This document shows, one piece after another, positions 55,188-64,000 of a DNA stretch of 64,000 nucleotides. The stretch is taken from the NCBI RefSeq assembly GCF_958979055.1, contig NC_084894.1:3229001-3293000 (forward strand). The letters are read 5' to 3'. The translations under genes were made by a program, and so were the position numbers. The DNA is from Alnus glutinosa (Eukaryota; Streptophyta; Magnoliopsida; Fagales; Betulaceae). Position 1 is the first letter of the stretch. The number at the start of each line of letters is the position of its first letter. The notes beneath the pieces are model-generated. The model was not told the origin of the DNA and made no database searches. It saw only the letters and a list, made by a program, of their open reading frames with translations.

Positions 55188-56762
55188 TTATTTTCCTGCG
55201 TATGCGGGTTTTTCCTGATTATGGGTGGAGGGATCGACCTCTAGCCAGCTACATCCTGCCATTTTCTTCAACCCCATGCATCTCATTGCATCACGAACCT
55301 TATTAGCATCTTCCCATCTATCAGAACCAGCATATGCGTTTGACAATAAAGCAAAAGTCCCGACACTCACACCCCTTGTATCAAGCAGGCATTGCCTGAT
55401 CCTTTCAAACATCTTCTCATCCCGATGAACTCTGCAAGCATTAAGTAAAGCTCCCCAAATTGGTCCCTCGGCTTCCACAGGCATCTGCCTAATAAAATCC
55501 TCTGCTTCCTCCAACAGCCCAGCACGTCCATACATATCTACCATGCAAGCATAATGCTGTACTTGGGGGATTATCCCGTAAACATTCTTCATGGCTTCAA
55601 AGAACATCAACCCTTTAGCTACAAGCCCTGCATGGCTGCAGGCAGATAACAAGCCAATGAAGGTTACATCATCTGGAGGAACCCCAAGAATTAGCATCAG
55701 CGAGAAGAGATGCAATGTGTTCATGCCATGACCATTCATGGCCATGCCGCTGATAACGGTACTCCATGATATGATGTCCTTGCGCATAAGCATGTTAAAA
55801 ACCTGAATTGCCATACCCACATCCCCGCATTTAACATACATGTTGATCAAGGCGTTTCCCACGTTAGTCTCCTCCGTAAGATCACTTTGCGTATCAATGT
55901 AGGAGTGCACCCATTGACCCAAATTCAATGCACCCATGGAAGAACATGCTGACAATACATTAACAATAGTGACCTCATTAGGATGAGCTTCCCCTCGTTC
56001 CACCATTTCCTGGAATACCCTCACTGCCTCTTCACAAAATCCTCTTTGTGCATAACCACCTATCATTGTAGTCCAGGAAACCACATCTCTCTTAGGTATA
56101 TTCACAAACAGGTACTTTGCGCTCTCCAAAGACCCACATCTCACATAAAAATCCACCATTACATTACCCAATATAGCGTTATTGCCATCCAAATTCCTCA
56201 AGCTATATCCATGAATGGCTTTCCCGAGCTTCAGAGCTCTTAGACTAGCACAGGCAGACATAACACTAACAAGAGTATTAGCATTAGGCTTTACATCCAT
56301 GGACGAGAACTTAACAATGGCTTCCTCTTCAAAACCGCACTTAGAAAGCCCCGAAATGATCGAAGTCCACGAAACGACATCCGGGGAAGGCATCGAGTCA
56401 AAAATCCGGCAAGCGGATAAGTTGTCATTCCCAACAACGTAGAAATGAAGCAAGGAGTTATGGATGAAGATATCAAAACAGTGACCGGATTTTAGGACGT
56501 GTGCATGGATTTCAAGACCCTTTTGGCGCTCATGCAATAAGGTTGATGCCTTGAGGGCATGGGTGAAGGTGTAATGGTTGTGGAAGGTTGGGTGTTGAAG
56601 CATTTGGTTGTAGAGAAGAAAGGCATTTTGTGGGGTGGCAGAGTTTGTGAGAATTCCTAACAATTGGTTCAGAGCGTAGGGCTTTGGGTTTTTAAGGAGT
56701 TGAGCATGGATTTGGTTTAGTTGCTTTGGAGTCAAGGTAGGTATGAGAGGTTTTACTGGCAT
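55188..56762 (-). CDS. PLS-class pentatricopeptide repeat protein (E subgroup)
   Basis: An intronless frame of 524 codons, typical of plant PPR genes. Repeats of about 31-36 residues carry signature strings such as DVVSWTSIISGLSKCG, DVVSWTTMIGGYAQRGF, NALINMYVKCGDVGMA, DIISWSTVISGMAMNGHG and PDDVTFIGLLSACSHAGL. They alternate P, L and S types. The C-terminus has an E-type motif (GPIWGALLNACRVHRD, LLSNAYAGSDRWEDANKVR, KKMAGCSWLEVD) and stops without a DYW deaminase domain. E-class PLS proteins bind single-stranded organelle RNA and usually specify C-to-U editing sites, recruiting a DYW partner. The N-terminus (MPVKPLIPTLTPKQLNQIHAQLL) is short, and organelle targeting cannot be judged. Two decayed fragments of the same gene flank it, at 54629-54752 and 57249-57319. 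Confidence 0.93.
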   Translation of the reverse strand: MPVKPLIPTLTPKQLNQIHAQLLKNPKPYALNQLLGILTNSATPQNAFLLYNQMLQHPTFHNHYTFTHALKASTLLHERQKGLEIHAHVLKSGHCFDIFIHNSLLHFYVVGNDNLSACRIFDSMPSPDVVSWTSIISGLSKCGFEEEAIVKFSSMDVKPNANTLVSVMSACASLRALKLGKAIHGYSLRNLDGNNAILGNVMVDFYVRCGSLESAKYLFVNIPKRDVVSWTTMIGGYAQRGFCEEAVRVFQEMVERGEAHPNEVTIVNVLSACSSMGALNLGQWVHSYIDTQSDLTEETNVGNALINMYVKCGDVGMAIQVFNMLMRKDIISWSTVISGMAMNGHGMNTLHLFSLMLILGVPPDDVTFIGLLSACSHAGLVAKGLMFFEAMKNVYGIIPQVQHYACMVDMYGRAGLLEEAEDFIRQMPVEAEGPIWGALLNACRVHRDEKMFERIRQCLLDTRGVSVGTFALLSNAYAGSDRWEDANKVRDAMRCMGLKKMAGCSWLEVDPSTHNQEKPAYAGK

Positions 56763-57248
56763 GCTATGCTTTGTGCCTTACTGCTATCAATTTGATATTC
56801 ATAGGGGGTGTCAAATAAAGAGGCAGTCTCTTATTTATGGGTATAGCCTATTATGCTTCTTTGGGTAAGTAAAGTGGTTTAAAGCCGAGGGTTTTCTTTG
56901 GGTATAGCCTATATATTATAGGTATACCCAAGCTTTTTTTTTTTTTTTTGGTGGGAAAATACACTTTACTCCCTCCTATAGTGTTTTTTTAGTTTCTTTT
57001 GTGGTATGGTATTGAGAGTGTTTCTCACTTTTTCTTTTCTTTTGTAGAAGCACATGTCTTCCAGGGAAGTTTCTTTACGAGGTTGTCAGTTATTGGCATA
57101 CTCTTACAATTGGAGGATTGCTGTCAATATATAAGGATTGATTGCAAGCACTGTAAAGTATGTATTTTGGTCATATCCGTGAACCAACAAATATTTTGGA
57201 AGCAGTTGCCTCACATGATATTAGATATTGCATGCATTTTTTGGATTT
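56763..57248. other. 5' flank of the PPR gene
   Basis: The promoter side of the PPR gene. It repeats a GGGTATAGCCTAT motif (56837, 56896) and has a T-run at 56936-56949. The piece 57060-57130 (GGGAAGTTTCTTTACGAGG, TTATTGGCATACTCTTACAA, TTGGAGGATTGCTGTCAAT) recurs in rearranged form at 60650-60760. Confidence 0.5.
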
Positions 57249-57319
57249 CATTGTAGTCCAGGAAACCATATCTCTCTTAGGCATATTCACAAACAGGTAC
57301 TTTGCGCTCTCCAAAGACA
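57249..57319 (-). pseudogene. PPR gene fragment (near-identical duplicate)
   Basis: About 70 bp (CATTGTAGTCCAGGAAACCA .. TTTGCGCTCTCCAAAGAC) match 56067-56136 of the intact PPR gene with two mismatches seen, encoding LESAKYLFVN.PKRD.VSWTTM. The rest of the gene is absent. The high identity implies recent copying, compared with the older fragment at 54629. Confidence 0.85.
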
Positions 57320-57506
57320 AATAAGAAATGCAAGACTGCTCTTTACTCAAAATCTCAATACAGAGATAACTGTGCATTGAAATAAAAGAACATTTTCAGC
57401 TATTGAAATAGCATTGGTACAATGACAGAATTACATTCAAGCGGTCTTGGGTTTGTAAGTATTTGCATATTCTTGAACAATGATTGACCAAATGAATTGA
57501 AGCTGG

Positions 57507-59571
57507 TCAGCCCTCTTCTGACTCTGCACAGCAGCTCACACGTCAGAACAAAAAAAAAAAAGCTATGTGAATTTGGTATTTCTTAGACTATCAAATTTCT
57601 TGATGATATATATAGCAAGCATGTATGCTCGATGCAGTGATGAGATCATGAATAAGTGCAGATATAGATACTCTCTTCATACCATGTATGGCTTCCATGT
57701 TATCTTCCTTGTAGACACCAAGGGGTGAGCCATGGACAGATAAAAGCATCTCACCAGGCTTGGGCAGCCTCCGTGTTTTCGGTGTCATCCCAACAGACAG
57801 CCTTTGGCTACTCACCTACAAAAATGATCAAAAGTAAATATTTAACTTGCATCTCATGCTAATTTGATAGCCATCCACCAAAACTAAAAGAAAAAAGAAA
57901 CGTAGCTGATAAATACTCTAGAAACAAACTCAGCCCTTAGCAAGCTTTATTTTTCTCACTCAATTGCAGTCACTAGCTACCTATCCTTATATACTTCTGC
58001 TTTTAAAATTGAACTGCTTTTGTTATTTGTAAATCATAGCTTACATTGGGATAAAATCTCAAGCACCGACACCAACTGTGCATTCGAGAGCTTCCTAGAA
58101 TACTACTTCAGTACTAGATGGACTTGCAACACAAGCTCCAACTAGTGATAACTGACACAGCAACTATTGGAACAGAGATCTTAGAAGATAAGGGAACATC
58201 TCAACAACTTCAAGAAGATCAACGTACAACAGATAAAGAGCAGCAACAATCTGATATACCCAAGACGTGTGATGAGCATATGTTATGATAATCACCTGTA
58301 ACTGATATGTACTTGTATGTGATAAGGGCTTTTATGATAACTGATAAGGTTTTAAATAATATAAATACAGAACAGCACTCATAATCTCATTGAAGGAGTC
58401 GGTTATTCAATTCATGTGTTTACGTTCTATTAACATCCATAAAGGTTTTGTATGTACTTTCATTGAAGGAGCCAGTTATTCAATTCAATTGAAGTGACCA
58501 AGAAGAGACAAACCCCAGGAGTTCGTAGACCATCTTGCATCCCAAGCATCTGAGTATCAGATGGCTCCTCCAAAACCTACAAAACAGAAATTTCAGTAAG
58601 ATAAAAAGAAAGAAAACATGGCATTTTTTTTGGTGATATCAAGAAGTCTTGGGATTGGGCTTTGAAACATGCTTTAATAAGTTTATAGCATGAAGTGCAA
58701 AATAAACACAATTTCAATTGCATTTAAAGTTGAGACAAAATCAAAAGAAACCATCCTTTGTTTTGGTTAATATATGCATCCAGAAGCCCTTTAATTTGAC
58801 CACATCAAATATAGAGATAGCAAGAGAACATACAAAGTCACTTATTTGCAGATTACCGGCACCTAAAAGGCTTGTCTTCACTGCCACCAATCAAGCACCC
58901 TTGTGAGATATACAATCAATCAAAGGAATCAAATTTCGGCTTTATTCATCAAAAGACCGTAAATTTACCAATACCCGCTTCGCTCGAAAATTGAAAGCCA
59001 CCCAAAGATGCAATAGCAGCAGAGCAGTCCGGATAAGCCATGGACAACCGGCGCAGAAGAGACGTGTGTATGTCTCCTCCATCACCTTGGTTCATGGACA
59101 AATTACCGTTTTCATCGTTCCATTGCACTTCGAATTGTTTGTTTCCTTCATCTCCAACAACCGAAAGGTTCGGAAGGTTTTCTTTGAAAAATTTCAGCGC
59201 AGGAGTTCGTAGTTGTTCCTTGCTGAAATACGAGCGAAGCAAACGCAATTCGGTCAGCAAGTGTTCAATCTCCACATCACGAATAGCCCTAATCGCAGCA
59301 CTCTGTCGCTCAACTGTTCAAAAATCAAATTCAGAAACAAAGAAGATAGCAAATTGAGAAATAATTCTACCATTTCTTCCATGTATTACTTAAATTAAAA
59401 ATATATATATATATATATATTGAAAAAAAGAAAAGAAAAAATACCTTCCTGATCCGTAAAAGCAGCTTGTTCCTTGTCAATTTGGGCCTCTTTCTCAACG
59501 GCACCGTTTACATCATTCACAAGAGACGGCGGAGATTTCTTAACAGTTTTCTTGGCTCTTCGTCTTGCCAT
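57507..59571 (-). CDS. Borealin-like protein (probable chromosomal passenger complex subunit)
   Basis: Exons (minus strand): 59571-59445, 59313-58975, 58880-58834, 58577-58515, 57815-57683, 57523-57507. They total 726 nt, 241 aa, with every junction in frame. The product has a basic start (MARRRAKKTVKKS), an N-terminal helix region (VERQSAAIRAIRDVEIEHLL), a middle part (DIHTSLLRRLSMAYPDCSAA) and a C-terminal block (GLRTPGVSSQRLSVGMTPKT, PKPGEMLLSVHGSPLGVYKE) ending NMEAIHESEEG. The TP/GE/GSPL pattern resembles the C-terminal region of Borealin, which with INCENP and Survivin directs Aurora B at centromeres; plants have a Borealin-related subunit. The tiny last exon (17 nt) was chosen because reading through the exon 5 donor GTATGA gives an unrelated tail. 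Family assignment rests on memory of motifs and is moderately sure; gene structure is better supported. Confidence 0.68.
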
Positions 59572-60515
59572 GTTAATTTGCTGCAAAGCCAAAACGAAAC
59601 CCTGATTTTTAAGCACCAAAGTTATAAGAAGTAATCCATAAGTGCAATTGAAAAGGTTCAAGAAGGGCTCCGGCGGTTACCGGTCGGCGGTCGGCTTGGT
59701 CGGAGGGTCCGCAAAGGGAAGTTCTTGCTTACTCTGTTTTCTTCGGAACCAAAACCATATTTGAAATTGGGGACGAAAGCAAATTTTAGTTTGGGCGGAA
59801 AAAAATGTTTGAAATCTAAAAAAAAACAAATAAAATAATGAAGTGGGCGGTTCTGGGTCGGGTTGAGTTCGATTATGACCCGCTCAGTAAAAATTGCAAA
59901 AGATAAATGTATAGATGGAGTAACTCTTCAGTGCATGAAGTGTCATTTTGATAGTATGTGGGGGGTTTAAGTGTCATTTTTTAAACTTTTGAGGTAAAAA
60001 TACTAATTAAAGTAGTGATACTTTGGAGAATGAGGGGTAAAATGTATTTTCTCCGACAATTGTTTGACGAGAAGTTTAAACTTGAAAAATGATTTGTGAC
60101 TTTAAAAAAGAGAAATATTTTACTAAAATTAAATAATGTTTTCTTGATCAACCGAAAATGTTTTCAATTTGATCACGATTTTCAATCATACCAAAAACAT
60201 CAAAAAAGCGAAAAACGTTTTTCAAAAAATATTTTAACATTTCTAATGAATCCCCAATTTTAAGGCCGATGGTATGGTATTGGGGAAATGATAGTTGGGG
60301 GCAAACCAACCGGCCCCCAACAGGCCCTTTTATTAAAAATATATATATATATATTTTTTAATCAAAAACAATTTTTGATGGGACATCAGAAGTTGTTTTT
60401 GATTATAAAAACTCTTTTTTAATGAAAAGGGGGGCAGTGGCCGGTTGGTTTGCTCCTGCCTATCATTCCTCATGGTATTGATCTTGAAGTTTTTTTTTTT
60501 TTTTTTTAGTAGTAC
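59572..60515. other. 5' flank of the Borealin-like gene and spacer
   Basis: The first 200 bp are the probable promoter and 5' UTR. Beyond about 59820 the sequence is AT-rich with repeat-like words. CAACCGGCCCCCAACAGGCC near 60308 and GGCCGGTTGGTTTGCTCC near 60437 form an inverted pair around a TA-rich loop (about 60290-60465), a likely small MITE. No gene. Confidence 0.45.
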
Positions 60516-60528
60516 TTAGAGGGAAGTT

Positions 60529-60641
60529 GTCTCCAAGGGATAGCTCAACCGGCTAAAGATCACGCCTCATGAAAATGAGGTCACTAGTTCGCATTCGTCC
60601 TCCTTTTACGTGGACATGTAAAAAAAATAAAAAATAAAACG
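60529..60641 (+). mobile_element. tRNA-derived SINE
   Basis: GGGATAGCTCAACCGGCTAA carries an A-box-like region. CCTCATGAAAATGAGG forms an anticodon-arm-like hairpin, AGTTCGCATTC is a B-box-like region, and the tail ACGTGGACATGT runs into an A-rich end. Flanks TTAGAGGGAAGTT (60516-60528) and TTAGAGAGAAGTT (60642-60654) match at 12 of 13 bases, a target duplication. It resembles a short plant SINE and is not a functional tRNA, because the acceptor stem does not pair and the tail follows directly. Confidence 0.75.
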
Positions 60642-60654
60642 TTAGAGAGAAGTT

Positions 60655-61044
60655 TCTTTTAAGTAATCGTCCGTTATTGGCATACTTTTACAATTGGAAG
60701 TTTCTTTTACGAGGTTGTCAGACATATTTTTTTACAAATATTGGAGGATTGCTGTCAATGTGTGGTTCTTAGAGAGTTTTATTTTTTATTTTTGTAAGTA
60801 GTTCTTAGAGAGTTTTAGGTTTTGAAGCTTTAATGAAAAATATAGTTAGGAGTCATAATTCAATCTTGGAGAATAAATTAGCGGTGGCAGATAATGTTCA
60901 ACTGCATTTGAATGACAACGATAAGGATATCTCAGCAGCCCTAAAGATAACGATTATTCCTTGACTCAAACACTCCTACTTAAGAACTCTACAACTAACC
61001 CAAGATATATAAACACCTGACAAGATAACAATTTGTAATTGTTT
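60655..61044. other. Spacer with rearranged repeats
   Basis: Words from 57060-57130 (GTTATTGGCATAC, TTTACAATTGGA, TTGGAGGATTGCTGTCAAT) recur here in a different order. AT-rich and non-coding. Confidence 0.45.
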
Positions 61045-61310
61045 TGAGTAATTCTAGAGAGAAATGTTTATTTTCATTATGGCTTCCATTTCGGTTGAGT
61101 TGATGATGGATGTACATGAGACGGAAACTAGAAATCCCGACCATCTCATTAATTGGTTGATATGACATTTGTGTCGAGTAATCCTAAAGAGAAATGTTTA
61201 TTTCCATTCTGGCTTCCATTTCGGTTGAGTTGATAATGTCCACGAGATGGAAACCAGAATTTCCGACCATCTCATTAATTGGCTGATTTGACATTTCCTA
61301 TTGACTCTTG
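61045..61310. repeat. 131-bp tandem duplication
   Basis: GAGTAATTCTAGAGAGAAATG begins at 61045 and recurs at 61176 as GAGTAATCCTAAAGAGAAATG. Both copies continue GGCTTCCATTTCGGTTGAGT and GACCATCTCATTAATTGG. The copies differ by several substitutions and a small deletion. Confidence 0.85.
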
Positions 61311-61879
61311 AACTTATTTATTTTATTTTTATCAAAAGCTTATCCAATAGTTAATGGACACTGACACATTAATTACGTGGAATAAGAGCGGAGCTAGTAG
61401 CATTAATTAATCGTTTATTTATGATGTAATCATACCTGTCTGATGTAATCTATACATTTAAATTGTAAAATGATGATTATCTATGCAACCAAAATGATTA
61501 GTCTTCAATGAACTGTCTAATTAATTAAGTTGCAAAATTCAACTATATCATGGGGGATATGTTTGTAATTAGGTGAGCTACAAGATAGGAATGGACATGC
61601 TTTTCATTTCATCTACGTTGTCTCTTGACTCTTTCAGCAGTTCTGAGACATGCATGTTCCACACATTTAATTATCCAAAAGGTTCAATCCAATCAATTAA
61701 CTTGTGATGGAAAATATATGATATGACACAATACAAGAAAAATGCTAGCTACATCTTTACGCTATATCTTAAATTCATTCAGTTTAGGAGTACTTAACTT
61801 TCACGCTCGGGGAATATTGTGATTAATTTTAATTATAAGTATTAGCAAAAGATCTAGGCCTCCTAATTAGGCTATATTA
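61311..61879. other. AT-rich spacer
   Basis: No ORF, repeat boundary or motif that I can support. Confidence 0.45.
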
Positions 61880-62560
61880 CAAAGCTCAACTCAGTTGAAA
61901 TTAAATGTTTTGAGCTATATTCTACTTTTGTAAAAACAAAATGTAGTTTTTTCGATCTATTTAATGTTACGCGTAGAAAAAGAGATTCTTCGGAAAAAAG
62001 ACATATATAATATTAATATTAACACGTTTTTTTTTAAAAAAAAAAATTAAATAACGTAGCATAATGTACACCGCTTGTCTTCTCCTTCCTTAATTAGGGA
62101 CCCATAAACACTGAAAGCTCAACTGATCAATAGAAATGAAATGTTTTGAGTTGCAATTAATATTCTACTTCTTTAAAACCAAAATTTAGTCTTTCCGATC
62201 TATTTATTGTTACGTGTAGAAAATGAGGTTCCTCGGAAAAAAAACGTATATAATGTTAATAGTGACACGCCTTTTAAAAAATTTAAATAACGTAGCATAA
62301 TCTACATCATTTGTCTTCTTGTTCCTTAGTTAGGGACCCCTAAACACCGAAAACTCAACTCAATTGAAATGAAATGCTTTGAGTTGCAATTAATATTCTA
62401 CTTTTGTAAAACCAAAATTTAGTCTTTCCAATCTATTTATTGTTACACATGGAAAAAGAGGTTATTCGAAAAAAAGAAAGACACATATAATATCAATATT
62501 AACATGTCTTTTAAATAATTTAAATAACATGTTCTTCTTCCTTAGGGACCCATGAACATT
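61880..62560. repeat. Tandem triplication, about 240-bp unit
   Basis: TATTCTACTT recurs at 61918, 62161 and 62394, each time followed by AAAACCAAAAT or AAAACAAAATG, GATCTATTTA/AATCTATTTA.TGTTAC and TTTAAATAAC, and closing with AGGGACCC. Periods are about 243 and 233 bp. The three units have diverged by substitutions and indels, so the array is not very recent. It could be a minisatellite seed. Confidence 0.8.
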
Positions 62561-62931
62561 GAGGAGTGAGGACTTCCATAAAAGAAGCAATAAGCCCCTT
62601 TCTTTTCAGGTTTCTTCTTTCAGAGAAGCTGCAAAATTAAAAGATATGCACATCCCTTTCATAGTGAAAGGTGATCCTCACTAACTCAAAATAAAAGTTA
62701 AAGGAGGGACAAATATTGCAGATTTTTCGTATTCATTTCCTATATATATATATGATGTACGTAGCTACTAGATGCTATAAAATCCCTGCCTTTTCAATGG
62801 CTCTTTTGCGGCTTGAGTGATATATAAATATCCTAATGGAATATTCTTGATCCTATGGCCCTGCATTTGATGATGATAATTGGTCAGGATTCCTTTTTAC
62901 TAGGTTTGAAACTGAAGACATTCAAAATAAA
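62561..62931. other. AT-rich spacer
   Basis: No recognised feature other than a TATATATATATATGATGTACG stretch near 62740. No gene. Confidence 0.45.
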
Positions 62932-63385
62932 GGCATTTTAATTATTAGAAATAACTTTACAAAATGGTATTGAACTATCACGTGTTTTAACGGAAAGATA
63001 TCAGATTATTATTTCTCTCAAACCGGGATATTAAACTATCAAAAACTCTTAAATAAAGGTATTCCCTCAGCTTTGGGCATTAAATCATGCCAAAATCTTC
63101 AAAATACCCATACGTTTATTTTTTTAAATTTTTTTTATAAAAATTTTCAAAGATTCAGGCATATGTGTTTTTGTAAATTTTGTTAAATTCTGACCAACAC
63201 TTAAATCCTAGTATCTTTTTCTCCTTTTATTTTATAAAAAGAAGATGGATATTCTGTCAGGATTTAACGCCCAAAGTTGATGGAATACCCCGGTTCGAGA
63301 GAAATGGTAGTTTGATATCCTTCCGTCAAAACACGTGATTATTCAGTACTCTTTTGTGAAGTTATCCTTAATTATTATAATCAAA
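62932..63385. mobile_element. Long-TIR MITE / foldback element
   Basis: The left arm (about 62945-63090: AAATAACTTTACAAAATGG, ATCACGTGTTTTAACGGAA, CTCTCAAACCGGGATATT, CTTTGGGCATTAAATC) is mirrored by the right arm (about 63255-63375, reverse complement: GGATAACTTCACAAAAGAG, ATCACGTGTTTTGACGGAAG, CTCTCGAACCGGGGTATT, CTTTGGGCGTTAAATC). The centre is about 150 bp and non-coding. The outer flanks are themselves AT-rich and partly palindromic, so the exact ends and target duplication are unresolved. Confidence 0.75.
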
Positions 63386-63835
63386 TTGGAAGTCTTTTTA
63401 ATTAGTACCTCTCACGTTTTCCCTCTATGCTTACTTTTTTTTTTTTGTTTATTTTATTATTTTTTTTAATAAAAGATTTGAGTACTTTATTGATCAAAGA
63501 TTATGAGTATAAAGTTCTTTCATCACAAAGCGTAAAGCTTTGCAAAATTATAACCGCATGCTATGAGTTTCATAGTCATAGATACAAAACAAAATTCTTA
63601 CAATTAAGTGTTATCTATGGCTTTCATCTTCCACTAACCCATTTACAAAAATAGTTAAAGAGTAGATTTGCTCCGAGCAAACTAAATCTAAGATAAATGT
63701 AGCCAAATATCTTAAAAATTTATTTAAACCAGCTATGAGAGATAATCCCTTACACCAAATTATCTAGGCCGTAAGAGATAGCTCTTTACACCCGACTAAT
63801 CTTCATACTATAGATCGCCATGAGGGCAGATCTAA

Positions 63836-63878
<43 letters not shown>

Positions 63879-64000
63879 AAGAAAAAAAAGACAAAAAGAC
63901 AAAAAGAAAAAAAACTCTTTTTCAAAGAAAAAACACAATCAGCAAACAGAAGCAGAGGCTACTGAGAAGATGAACGGCACAACACGAAGGTAGATGGATG
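63386..64000. other. Right edge of the window
   Basis: AT-rich, with a T-run near 63430 and a (GA)n microsatellite at about 63844-63874 followed by A-rich simple sequence. The last 100 bp become less AT-rich and end in ATGAACGGCACAACACGAAG, but no gene can be assigned without the neighbouring sequence. Confidence 0.45.

Noticed and set aside
57591-57682. Reading through the last big exon of the Borealin-like gene to a stop at 57591.
   Set aside because: A good GTATGA donor follows ATACATG, and a 17-nt exon at 57507-57523 gives the ending HESEEG expected for this family.
60537-60606. Functional tRNA gene.
   Set aside because: The A- and B-box-like segments are present, but the acceptor stem does not pair and the sequence continues into a SINE tail with target duplications.

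Overview
The window is nuclear DNA of a flowering plant, most likely a woody eudicot. This is an inference from overall character; the species cannot be named from sequence alone. The evidence is intron-rich genes with GT..AG splice sites on an AT-rich background, plant-specific gene architectures (an ORC1 with a PHD finger, a PLS-class PPR protein, a plastid-type Der GTPase), and many plant transposable elements (copia, hAT-like, LINE, SINE, TRIM-like, MITEs).

Seven protein-coding genes were rebuilt exon by exon. From left to right they are: ORC1 (minus, 16 exons, 867 aa); an ALDH3F-type aldehyde dehydrogenase (minus, 10 exons, 493 aa); an organellar double-domain GTPase Der/EngA (minus, 12 exons, 648 aa); an organellar tRNA 2-thiouridylase MnmA/TrmU (minus, 10 exons, 550 aa); nucleolar GTPase NOG1 (plus, intronless CDS with a 5'-UTR intron, 671 aa); a PLS/E-class PPR protein (minus, intronless, 524 aa); and a small gene that looks like the plant Borealin homologue (minus, 6 exons, 241 aa). 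In every multi-exon model the exon lengths sum to a multiple of three and the reading frame stays open across all junctions.

The genes do not form a pathway. Two (ORC1, Borealin-like) belong to the cell cycle, NOG1 to ribosome assembly, and Der, MnmA and probably the PPR protein to organelle RNA or ribosome biology. Two promoters carry recognisable class-specific elements: an E2F site 5' of ORC1, and a telo-box with site II (TGGGCC) motifs 5' of NOG1.

The spaces between genes, and several introns, are filled with mobile DNA. The clearest items are a 5.64-kb copia element with identical LTRs, an open pol and a broken gag (42729-48370); a solo LTR with a perfect 5-bp target duplication (18843-19301); two inverted copies of a degenerate hAT-like element, one inside an ALDH intron and one just 5' of that gene; a 5'-truncated LINE with a 15-bp target duplication (22058-22544); a tRNA-derived SINE (60529-60641); a TRIM-like element in a Der intron; foldback/MITE elements at 41.2-42.6 kb and 62.9-63.4 kb; and several tandem duplications. 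I found no rRNA gene, functional tRNA gene, CRISPR array or clearly novel gene system.
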